7,828 bases of DNA from Rhodobacterales bacterium UBA3080 (lineage in GTDB: Bacteria; Pseudomonadota; Alphaproteobacteria; Rhodobacterales; Rhodobacteraceae): assembly GCA_002366645.1 (NCBI GenBank), contig DFBM01000111.1, positions 1 to 7,828 of the forward strand. Direction: 5' to 3'. Below are positions 1-6,037 of the stretch, piece by piece. The translations under genes were made by a program, and so were the position numbers. How positions within the stretch are numbered: position 1 is the stretch's first letter; each line of letters opens with the position of its first letter. A model generated the notes under the pieces. That model did not search any database. It saw only the letters and a list, made by a program, of their open reading frames with translations, and had not been told where the DNA came from.

Positions 1-1
1 G

Positions 2-874
2 ATTGCTTCGTCCATCAGCCATGCTATTCGACGTGCCCAGATGCCGACACGGATTACCGGCTACGCACGCTCGGCCGCGACGCGGGGCAAGGCGCGGGAA
101 CTAAAGCTTTGCGACAAGATATTCGACACGGCCGAAGAGGCTGTTAAGGGCGCTGATCTGGTTATTCTGGCGGTGCCCGTGGGCGCGATGGAATCCGTGT
201 CCAAAGAGATTGCGCCATTCCTGAAGAAAGGCGCTGTCGTCACTGACGTAGGCTCGGTGAAGCGTTCGGTTATCGACGCGGTTGTCCCGAACCTGCCGGA
301 AGCTGTGCATTTTGTGCCCGGTCACCCGCTCGCGGGAACCGAAAGCTCCGGTCCCGAGTCCGGTTTTGCCAGCCTGTTCGACAATCGCTGGTGTCTGCTG
401 ACGCCGGATGAAACCACGGATAAGGCGGCAGTTGCACGGTTGCGGACGTTCTGGGAAGCGCTCGGGGCGAATGTCGACGAGATGGAACCGGACCACCATG
501 ATCTGGTGTTGATGGTGACTTCACACGCGCCGCACCTGATTGCCTACACAATGGTCGGTGTGGCCGACGATTTGAAACGCGTCACCGAGACCGAAGTCAT
601 CAATTATTCTGCGGCAGGTTTCCGCGACTTCACCCGTATCGCCGCGTCCGACCCGACAATGTGGCGCGATGTGTTTTTGAACAATAAAGACGCCTCGCTG
701 GAAATTCTCGGGCGTTTCACCGAAGAATTATTTGCCCTGCAACGAGCGATCCGGATGGGTGATGGCGACTTCTTGTTCGACTACTTTACTCGCACACGTG
801 CGATCAGGCGCGGTATTATCGAAGCGGGTCAGGACACGGACGCACCGAATTTCGGGCGCGGCACCGACACATGA
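2..874 (+). CDS. tyrC: Prephenate/arogenate (cyclohexadienyl) dehydrogenase, 5'-truncated by window edge
   Basis: This enzyme oxidatively decarboxylates prephenate and/or arogenate with NAD(P)+, a late step of tyrosine synthesis in the cytoplasm. The reading frame is open from base 2 with no start, so the gene begins left of the window. About 290 residues are visible. Only the first 15-20 seem missing, including the GxGLIG nucleotide-binding loop; the leading IASSI fits the end of that loop. Visible family marks are the Rossmann strand LVILAVPVG, VVTDVGSVK, the substrate-site GHPLAGTE, the helical-domain motif SHAPHL, and FRDFTRIAASDPTMWRDVF. The tail AGQDTDAPNFGR is typical of alphaproteobacterial TyrC. 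The stop overlaps the next start (ATGA), which suggests translational coupling. Family assignment is firm. Preference for prephenate versus arogenate cannot be read from the sequence, and tyrA-type naming would be an alternative. Confidence 0.93.
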   Translation: MASSISHAIRRAQMPTRITGYARSAATRGKARELKLCDKIFDTAEEAVKGADLVILAVPVGAMESVSKEIAPFLKKGAVVTDVGSVKRSVIDAVVPNLPEAVHFVPGHPLAGTESSGPESGFASLFDNRWCLLTPDETTDKAAVARLRTFWEALGANVDEMEPDHHDLVLMVTSHAPHLIAYTMVGVADDLKRVTETEVINYSAAGFRDFTRIAASDPTMWRDVFLNNKDASLEILGRFTEELFALQRAIRMGDGDFLFDYFTRTRAIRRGIIEAGQDTDAPNFGRGTDT

Positions 875-1488
875 TAGCAAAGCGGATCGTTCTGGTTTTA
901 CTTGTGTTGACCGCCGCAGTTTCCTGTGGCCGTCGCCAGAGCGCCCCGCCTATTCCTGCGAATCTGGTTCAGCTTTGCGGTGACCCGGGTTTGGCGGGCG
1001 TGGTTTTACCGGCAATCAGGGAAACGGGTAGCGCCTGTGGTATCGCCAATCCGGTCGAGGTGCATTTTGTGTCCGGCATCGCCCTGAACGAGCGCCCGGT
1101 CCTGAACTGCAACACCGCCCGCACCTTGCGCGAGTGGGTTGACGAAGCCGCGCAGCCGTCGGTGGCGCGTTTGAATGCCGAGATTACGAATATCCGGGTA
1201 CTGTCGTCTTATTCCTGCCGTACACGTAACGGTCAGGCCGGGGCGAAGCTGTCGGAACATTCCAAAGGTAACGCCATAGATATCGCCAGCTTTACGCTTA
1301 GCAACGGCAGTGTGATCTCGGTGTTGGAGCATTGGCGGTTGAACAAATATGGGCCGGTGCTGAATCGGATGTACTCCCGCGCGTGTGGAACTTTTGGCAC
1401 GACGCTTAGCCCTGACTCCGATCGTTACCATCAGGACCATATGCATTTCGATACGGCCAGCTATCGCGGCGGCGCCTACTGCGGTTAG
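871..1488 (+). CDS. Extensin-like C-terminal domain lipoprotein (M15-like fold)
   Basis: 205-residue exported protein of the extensin-like_C family, which resembles the zinc D,D-peptidase (M15/VanY) fold; its biochemical role is unsettled. The N-terminus is a short basic start, a hydrophobic stretch and AVSC at Cys19, read here as a lipobox, although Ala at -3 is less usual than Leu. Seven cysteines are present (19, 36, 56, 80, 116, 172, 204). If Cys19 is lipidated, six remain for three disulfides, which supports the lipoprotein reading. Putative metal ligands are His130 and Asp137 in SEHSKGNAIDI and His190 or His192 in HQDHMHFD, matching the M15 pattern SxHxxGxAxD...HxH. The start is fixed by the 4-bp overlap with tyrC; there is no strong Shine-Dalgarno, consistent with coupled translation. 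A role in peptidoglycan trimming is an inference from the fold. Confidence 0.88.
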   Translation: MIAKRIVLVLLVLTAAVSCGRRQSAPPIPANLVQLCGDPGLAGVVLPAIRETGSACGIANPVEVHFVSGIALNERPVLNCNTARTLREWVDEAAQPSVARLNAEITNIRVLSSYSCRTRNGQAGAKLSEHSKGNAIDIASFTLSNGSVISVLEHWRLNKYGPVLNRMYSRACGTFGTTLSPDSDRYHQDHMHFDTASYRGGAYCG

Positions 1489-1494
1489 CCTTCC

Positions 1495-1514
1495 TCACGT
1501 ATGGGTTAACGTGA
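1495..1514 (+). other. Small inverted repeat after the extensin-like gene
   Basis: TCACGT and ACGTGA form a perfect 6-bp stem around an 8-base loop, starting 7 bases after the stop codon. No T-run follows, so it is not a convincing Rho-independent terminator. It could stabilise the mRNA 3' end, be a protein-binding palindrome, or be chance. Confidence 0.25.
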
Positions 1515-1584
1515 TGTTACTGCGATTTACCGATCCCCCACGTTAAAAACTTATGCTTTTCAAACGTTCTGATCCTTACCCGAT

Positions 1585-1617
1585 CACGCGCAAAACACGC
1601 GATTATCACGCGAATAC
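1585..1617 (+). promoter_or_regulatory. Three tandem 11-bp repeats, candidate response-regulator box
   Basis: CACGCG occurs at 1585, 1596 and 1607, exactly 11 bp apart. The intervening bases after each seventh position are A/T-rich except for the last base of the third unit (units CACGCGCAAAA, CACGCGATTAT, CACGCGAATAC), and a partial CACG follows at 1617. A 7-bp core with a 4-bp spacer is the geometry of boxes bound head-to-tail by OmpR/PhoB-family response regulators. The core is not the classical CTGTCAT Pho box. The array ends 9 bp before a possible -35 element and lies upstream of the first binding-protein/OmpA gene, a suitable place for an activator. The bound protein is unknown. Confidence 0.5.
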
Positions 1618-1626
1618 ACGTCTACT

Positions 1627-1656
1627 TTGACCTGATTGCCTCACCATCCGCATTTT
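1627..1656 (+). promoter_or_regulatory. Possible sigma-70 type promoter for the first PstS-like/OmpA gene
   Basis: TTGACC at 1627-1632 is a near-consensus -35. The only nearby -10 candidate is CATTTT at 1651-1656 with an 18-bp spacer, a poor match. A weak -10 behind an upstream repeat array would suit an activator-dependent promoter. Transcription would begin near 1663, giving a leader of roughly 35 bases. Confidence 0.3.
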
Positions 1657-1699
1657 GCCTAACGCGCTTTAACTCTTGGGCAATTTGGAAGGTTTCGTG

Positions 1700-3271
1700 A
1701 TGTATGGTTATTTTAAATCCGGTTTGATCGGGGCAAGTCTGGCGGGGCTGTTATCCTCGACTGCAATCGCGGAAGAGGTGGTTCCTAAATCAACGGACGG
1801 GAATTTTACCCTGACGGGCGAACTGCTCGGGTTTGATGGCGGGCTGTATACATTGAAAAGTGTGTTTGGCGAAGTCAGCATCCGCGCTGACGAAGTAGAG
1901 TGCTTTGGCGATGATTGTCTGAAGTTCACGCCGATAGATCGGGAGTTCGGTGTCGCGGGGCTGGAAATTCTGACCAAGTCCCTGCTGCCATCGCTTCTGA
2001 TCGAATACGGCAGCGAAGCTGGCTATCAGGTCAGCATCAGTGGCGGCAATCAGAGCGGTTCAGTCGAGGTCGACTTCCTTGATGAAGCCAGCCAGATGGC
2101 GGCGGCTGTGACGGTTAAAGGCACCGGAACGAAAAACGGTTACGTGGCTTTGGCCGAAAGGTCGGCGTCGATTGTGCTGGCCGGACGTCCGCCTAACCCT
2201 GCCGAGGTGGCCGCGATCGCCGGTTCGGGGCAAGGCGATCTTTCGCAATCCCGACGTCAGGAAGTTATCGCGATGGAGGCGTTGATAATTCTGGTCGCCG
2301 ACGAAAACCCTGTGCGCAGTTTGACGGTGCAACAGGTGAACGATGTTTTCACCGGCCGGATCACCAACTGGTCGCAACTGGGTGGGAACGATGTGCCGAT
2401 CAGAGTTTACCGTCGTCGGGACGAAGATGCGATTACCAACGTGTTGCGAAATGATGTGTTCACCAATCGAAATGCCGCGTTTCCGGCCAATGCGGTGACG
2501 ATACCGGACGAGGGCTCGCTGTCGGATGTTGTGGCGGCGGATCCTTTCGGGATCGGATTTTCACATTTCTCGGAAGTAGCGGACTCGCGGGCGTTGTCTG
2601 TTCGGGGGAGCTGTGGGATTTTGGCCTCGCCAACCATTTTTAACATTAAATCCGAAGAATATCCGTTTTCGCACCGGCTTTATGCCTTTGTGCCGGATGG
2701 AACGTTGCCGCATGTCGCGCAGGGGTTCATGGACTATGTTGTGACCGACGCCGCGCAGGACGCGGTCGAGCGGGCCGGGTTCATTAGTGGCATGGTTGAA
2801 ACCGCGACCGCCGACGATCAGGGATTCCGCTTTGCCAACGCGATCCTTGCATCGCAAGACGAGGTTGGCCTGCGGGCACTATTGGATATGACCGGAGAAC
2901 TGATTGACGCGGAGCGTTTATCGACGACCTTACGCTTCGATGAAAGCTCCAGCAGATTGGATGTACGGGCGGAAACGGACATCAAACGGTTGCTTGACCA
3001 ATTGGAGCGAAAGGACTTTTCGGCGCGTGAAATCTTCCTTGTTGGATTCACCGACTCCGTCGGAAGTGCCAATATCAACAACGACCTTGGCAAGAAACGC
3101 GCCGATCAGGTGCTTACACGCATTCGTGAACTTGCGCCCGAAGGGCTGTTGGAAGGTTTTACGTTTACAACTGTCGGGCGTGGGGAGGTGTCTCCGATTG
3201 CGTGCAATGACACCGCGCACGGGCGGTTCATGAATCGACGTGTCGAAATCTGGATACGCAGCAAAGCGTGA
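1700..3271 (+). CDS. PstS-like substrate-binding domain/OmpA fusion protein, paralogue 1
   Basis: 523-residue periplasmic protein. I chose the ATG at 1700 over the in-frame TTG at 1676 because GGAAGG (1687-1692) sits 7 bases before it and a clean signal peptide follows (residues 1-24, cleavage after TAIA). Domains: a beta-rich module at about 31-73 ending in CFGDDC (Cys68/Cys73); a PstS-like binding domain at about 82-370, recognised by FTGRITNWSQLGG near 217-229; and an OmpA C-terminal domain at about 410-522. The OmpA residues known to bind diaminopimelate in peptidoglycan are kept (Asp452 in GFTD and Arg467, 15 apart), with NRRVEI near the end. Cys305 and Cys502 complete four cysteines. 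The family's phosphate-contact loops are eroded: GLEI in place of a GS motif, and DAI (243-245) in place of SGT. Ligand is therefore unknown. No permease or ATPase is adjacent. Likely a wall-tethered binding or sensing protein. Confidence 0.85.
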   Translation: MYGYFKSGLIGASLAGLLSSTAIAEEVVPKSTDGNFTLTGELLGFDGGLYTLKSVFGEVSIRADEVECFGDDCLKFTPIDREFGVAGLEILTKSLLPSLLIEYGSEAGYQVSISGGNQSGSVEVDFLDEASQMAAAVTVKGTGTKNGYVALAERSASIVLAGRPPNPAEVAAIAGSGQGDLSQSRRQEVIAMEALIILVADENPVRSLTVQQVNDVFTGRITNWSQLGGNDVPIRVYRRRDEDAITNVLRNDVFTNRNAAFPANAVTIPDEGSLSDVVAADPFGIGFSHFSEVADSRALSVRGSCGILASPTIFNIKSEEYPFSHRLYAFVPDGTLPHVAQGFMDYVVTDAAQDAVERAGFISGMVETATADDQGFRFANAILASQDEVGLRALLDMTGELIDAERLSTTLRFDESSSRLDVRAETDIKRLLDQLERKDFSAREIFLVGFTDSVGSANINNDLGKKRADQVLTRIRELAPEGLLEGFTFTTVGRGEVSPIACNDTAHGRFMNRRVEIWIRSKA

Positions 3272-3670
3272 AGTAAGCGGCTGTAATCACAGCAGGATTT
3301 GTAGATTAGAATTTCCGCATATTGACAATAATTATCGAAGGCCAAGGCGCGATGTGAGCAGTTGTGCGGAAATATAATCTGCGTTGATTGAAGTAAGTAC
3401 GAATACCATCATAGATTGTGTTTTTCGCTACGGGGGATGCTCGTATTTGTGACACATTTACAACAAATTAGAGAGATATCAAAAGACTGTTGCAATTTAA
3501 AGGATAACCCGTTTAGCCTAAGACCAGATAATACCGAATAAAAAACAATACCAATATCTTGTATCGTCTAGTTAATGAGTAAAAAGTGGTACGGCGTTAT
3601 CGGTGGGAAAGTGTCGCATTACTGTAAGTAAACATGGGTGAAAGGCGAAATGTAAGCGAAAGGAAAGTGC
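3272..3670. other. AT-rich 399-bp intergenic region between the two paralogues
   Basis: I see no credible gene here. A hand count of bases 3301-3660 gives about 38% G+C, clearly lower than the flanking genes. A perfect TTGACA lies at 3322-3327 but has no acceptable -10 at 16-18 bp. AATACC occurs at 3402, 3530 and 3547 with no clear register. The 11-bp CACGCG repeats found before paralogue 1 are absent, so the two paralogues are probably regulated differently. The region most likely holds a promoter and a leader for paralogue 2 that I cannot place precisely. Confidence 0.5.
3280..3293 (+). other. Short hairpin just after paralogue 1
   Basis: GCTGT and ACAGC form a 5-bp stem with the 4-base loop AATC, 8 bases after the stop codon. 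The following bases (AGGATTTGT) lack a proper T-run, so it is at best a weak terminator or an mRNA-end stabiliser. Confidence 0.25.
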
Positions 3671-5227
3671 ATGGCGAAGAGAACTTCGAAGGCGACAATC
3701 TTCGGCGCGTCGATGCTATCAATGGTTGCAACGCACGGGTTGGCGGCCGATATTACGCTCCAGTCTACCGACGGGGCTTTTTCCCTTAAGGGCGAGTTGG
3801 TTGACTTTGACGGTAGTGTATACGTTTTAAAAAGCGTGTTCGGACAAGTGTCCGTAAATCTGGCAGAGGTCGTTTGTATTGGCGATGATTGCCCTGATCT
3901 TTCTCAATATCAAAAAGAATTTACGATAGCCGGTTCTGAATCCGTCGGCGGGTCTTTGTTGCCTGCGCTGATGGGGGCCTATAGCGCCAAGGCCGGATAT
4001 CAGATGGTGTCGTCAGGTTCGACGGTCGAAATGATAGATAGTGCAGGCGAGAGCGTGGCCCTTATTACGCTTGCCAACGCCGGTTCGGGCGAGGCCTTTG
4101 CAGGGCTTGCAAACGGATCTGCTGCGCTGGGCATGTCAGCGCGCGCTGCGACGAATGCAGAGATCGGCAGCATTCGGGACGCTGGAGCCGGGGATATTTC
4201 AAACGGAGATCGCCAGACCATTCTGGCGCTCGACGGTTTGGTGATATTGGTCGCAAGCGGCAATCCGGTACAGGCGTTGAGTGCTGCACAGATCGGCGAT
4301 ATCTTCTCCGGCAAGATCACGAACTGGGGCGATGTTGGTGGTCCGGATGCGACGATCAATGTCTATCGACAGAACGTATCTGCGGGCGACTCCGAGTTTT
4401 TCCGCAGCGAAGTGCTAGCACTTACGGGCGGGGATTTCACCTCGACTGCCGCGATCATTCCTAGCAACGGTGATATATCGCAAATGGTTAACGCCGACCC
4501 GCTCGGGATAGGGTTTTCCAGCTTCTCCGGTCTTGGCGACGCGCAGGCTGTATCGGTCATCGGCAGTTGCGGAATTATTTCCGCGGCGTCTGAATTCTCG
4601 ATCAAAACCGAAGAGTATCCTTTCGCGAACCGCTTAACAGTGTATTCGCCGGACAAAACGCTGCCACGTGTAGCCTCCGAATTGCTGGACTACTTAGGCA
4701 CGGACGCGGCGCAAATGGATGCGGCAGAAGCCGGGTTCGTTAACTTGAGTGTCGCGACAGAAAGCGTGCATAACCAAGGTCTGCGGTTTGCAAACTCCAT
4801 TCTGGCAACGGACAATGAGATAGGCCTGCCCGAGCTTCGCAACATGACCGAACAGTTGATTAACGCGCAACGCTTGTCGACGACATTCCGGTTTAGCGCA
4901 GGTTCGAGCACGCTGGATGTTCGTGCCGAGGGCGACGTTGCCCGGTTGCTGAACCTGTTCGCAGGTCAGGATTTCACCAACAAGGAAATCCTGCTGGTCG
5001 GCTTCACTGACTCAGTTGGTAGCGCGAAGGTTAATGCCGAATTGTCCGAGCAAAGAGCGAGCCAAGTGCTTGATCTGTTAAAGGCTGCGGCGCCGACGGG
5101 TGCGTTGGATAACTTGGCATTCTCAACCCTCGGACTTGGTGAAGTATCGCCGATGTCCTGCAACGACACCCCACACGGGCGCTTTGTTAACCGGCGTGTA
5201 GAAGTATGGATCCGTGATCGGAGTTGA
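3671..5227 (+). CDS. PstS-like substrate-binding domain/OmpA fusion protein, paralogue 2
   Basis: 518-residue tandem paralogue of the preceding gene with the same layout. Residues 1-25 are a signal peptide (THGLA before ADI). The beta-rich module at about 31-74 ends in CIGDDC (Cys69/Cys74). The PstS-like domain at about 82-360 includes IAGSES (86-91), GSGEAFAGL (138-146), MSAR (155-158) and FSGKITNW (212-219). The OmpA domain at about 400-515 has Asp447 and Arg462 at the diaminopimelate-binding spacing and NRRVEV at 507-512. Cys300 and Cys497 match paralogue 1. My hand alignment of the last ~148 residues gives about 59% identity to paralogue 1. This copy keeps more PstS-family motifs, but the SGT loop reads AGD (238-240), so phosphate binding is doubtful. 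The start follows AAAGGAAA (3659-3666). An intrinsic terminator follows the stop. Probably a peptidoglycan-anchored periplasmic binding or sensing protein. Confidence 0.86.
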   Translation: MAKRTSKATIFGASMLSMVATHGLAADITLQSTDGAFSLKGELVDFDGSVYVLKSVFGQVSVNLAEVVCIGDDCPDLSQYQKEFTIAGSESVGGSLLPALMGAYSAKAGYQMVSSGSTVEMIDSAGESVALITLANAGSGEAFAGLANGSAALGMSARAATNAEIGSIRDAGAGDISNGDRQTILALDGLVILVASGNPVQALSAAQIGDIFSGKITNWGDVGGPDATINVYRQNVSAGDSEFFRSEVLALTGGDFTSTAAIIPSNGDISQMVNADPLGIGFSSFSGLGDAQAVSVIGSCGIISAASEFSIKTEEYPFANRLTVYSPDKTLPRVASELLDYLGTDAAQMDAAEAGFVNLSVATESVHNQGLRFANSILATDNEIGLPELRNMTEQLINAQRLSTTFRFSAGSSTLDVRAEGDVARLLNLFAGQDFTNKEILLVGFTDSVGSAKVNAELSEQRASQVLDLLKAAAPTGALDNLAFSTLGLGEVSPMSCNDTPHGRFVNRRVEVWIRDRS

Positions 5228-5244
5228 TCACGAAAACGCAATAC

Positions 5245-5287
5245 CGCAGCGCTGGCAACGGTGGGCCTTTCGGCGCTGCGAATTTTT
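5245..5287 (+). terminator. Rho-independent terminator after paralogue 2
   Basis: CGCAGCGC (5245-5252) and GCGCTGCG (5273-5280) form a perfect 8-bp GC-rich stem around a 20-base loop, followed at once by AATTTTT (5281-5287). It begins 17 bases after the stop codon. The loop is longer than usual, but stem and T-run are good. It separates the binding-protein/OmpA genes from the rhodanese-LysM pair, implying a separate promoter for the latter within 5288-5366, where I find no convincing -35/-10 pair. Confidence 0.72.
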
Positions 5288-5366
5288 CAGACACGCCCGA
5301 AGTGGTCGATAGCCACGAGGGCATAGCGAGACCAAGAAACCATTTCTGTTATTACCCGTCAGGGTC

Positions 5367-5374
5367 AAAGGAGG
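5367..5374 (+). promoter_or_regulatory. Strong Shine-Dalgarno of the rhodanese gene
   Basis: AAAGGAGG, close to the full anti-16S consensus, ends 4 bases before the ATG at 5379 and fixes that start. It is the strongest ribosome-binding site in the window. A small inverted repeat, ACCC-GTCA-GGGT (5354-5365), sits directly upstream and could affect access to it. Confidence 0.7.
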
Positions 5375-5378
5375 CTCT

Positions 5379-6023
5379 ATGACCATCTGGACTAAAATAA
5401 TCCGCACCATCGCTCCGGTAGCACTGCTGTTGGCAGCGCCGGTTCATGCTCAGGATGTATGGATCACACCTGATATGCCGTTCTTCGAGTTTGAAGTCGG
5501 AGACGAGTTTTATTTGATTGAACGGGATCAAGATAACGAAGCGCGGATTGCGGATGGTTTCGCCAAAACTTCGCGTGCCTGCCCGCCGTTCTGTATCCAG
5601 CCGATGGTTGTTTCGGAAGGAGTCGAAACTGTTGGCGAGGTCGAGCTGCTGGACTTCATGCAGGACTATGTGGAACCCGGTTTAGGCTTTCTGGTCGATG
5701 CACGTGTTGAAAGTTTCTTTGTCGAGGGCACAATTCCGGGTGCCGTGAATATGCCGTTCAATATGTTCGTTCCTTCGGCAACTAACCCGTTCCTCGACCA
5801 GCTTCTGGTATTGCTTGGCGGCAAATTGCTAGCCAGTGGCGAGTGGGACTTTACCAACGCCACGAAACTGCTGCTGTTCTGTAACGGTCCTTGGTGTGGT
5901 CAATCACCGCTTGCTATCAACAACCTGCTGAGCATCGGTTATCCGCCCGAGCAGCTGATTTATTATCGCGGCGGTATGCAGTCGTGGGTCTCAATGGGGC
6001 TGAGCGTAATTATTCCTGAGTAA
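5379..6023 (+). CDS. Periplasmic rhodanese-like domain protein with atypical active-site loop
   Basis: 214-residue exported protein; residues 1-24 are a Sec signal peptide (cleavage after PVHA). The region at about 86-210 is a rhodanese fold: LVDAR (105-109), EGTIPGAVNMP (116-126) resembling the family's GHIPGA motif, the active-site strand LLLFC (164-168) and RGGMQSW (197-203). Rhodaneses move sulfane sulfur through a cysteine on this loop. Here the loop reads CNGPWCGQS: Cys168 holds the catalytic position, a second Cys lies at 173, and the usual Arg is missing, so the loop is longer than CxxGxRS. A second pair, CPPFC (68-72), lies in the N-terminal region. Two cysteine pairs in an oxidising compartment could mean thiol-redox or sulfur-carrier work, but this is inference. 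It follows a terminator and is probably co-transcribed with the LysM gene 14 bp downstream. Confidence 0.85.
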   Translation: MTIWTKIIRTIAPVALLLAAPVHAQDVWITPDMPFFEFEVGDEFYLIERDQDNEARIADGFAKTSRACPPFCIQPMVVSEGVETVGEVELLDFMQDYVEPGLGFLVDARVESFFVEGTIPGAVNMPFNMFVPSATNPFLDQLLVLLGGKLLASGEWDFTNATKLLLFCNGPWCGQSPLAINNLLSIGYPPEQLIYYRGGMQSWVSMGLSVIIPE

Positions 6024-6037
6024 AGTGGAGCGAGTCG

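Noticed and set aside
1006..1446. Long minus-strand open frame inside the extensin-like gene
   Set aside because: It lies fully within a well-supported plus-strand gene and shows no family motifs or ribosome-binding site; it is a composition shadow.
1676..1699. TTG at 1676 as the start of paralogue 1
   Set aside because: It would put the Shine-Dalgarno GGAAGG inside the gene and add eight residues before an already complete signal peptide; the ATG at 1700 fits better.
3269..3397. Nine-base direct repeat TGAAGTAAG at 3269 and 3389
   Set aside because: Two copies of a 9-mer within about 400 AT-rich bases are not far from chance, and the first copy spans the stop codon of paralogue 1.
3447..3465. 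CRP/FNR-like partial palindrome (TGTGA ... TACAA)
   Set aside because: Only one half-site is good and no promoter is placed next to it.
3645..3661. GCGAAA repeated 11 bp apart before paralogue 2, as a match to the repeats before paralogue 1
   Set aside because: Different core, only two copies, and it lies in the ribosome-binding region, so it is probably a by-product of purine-rich sequence.
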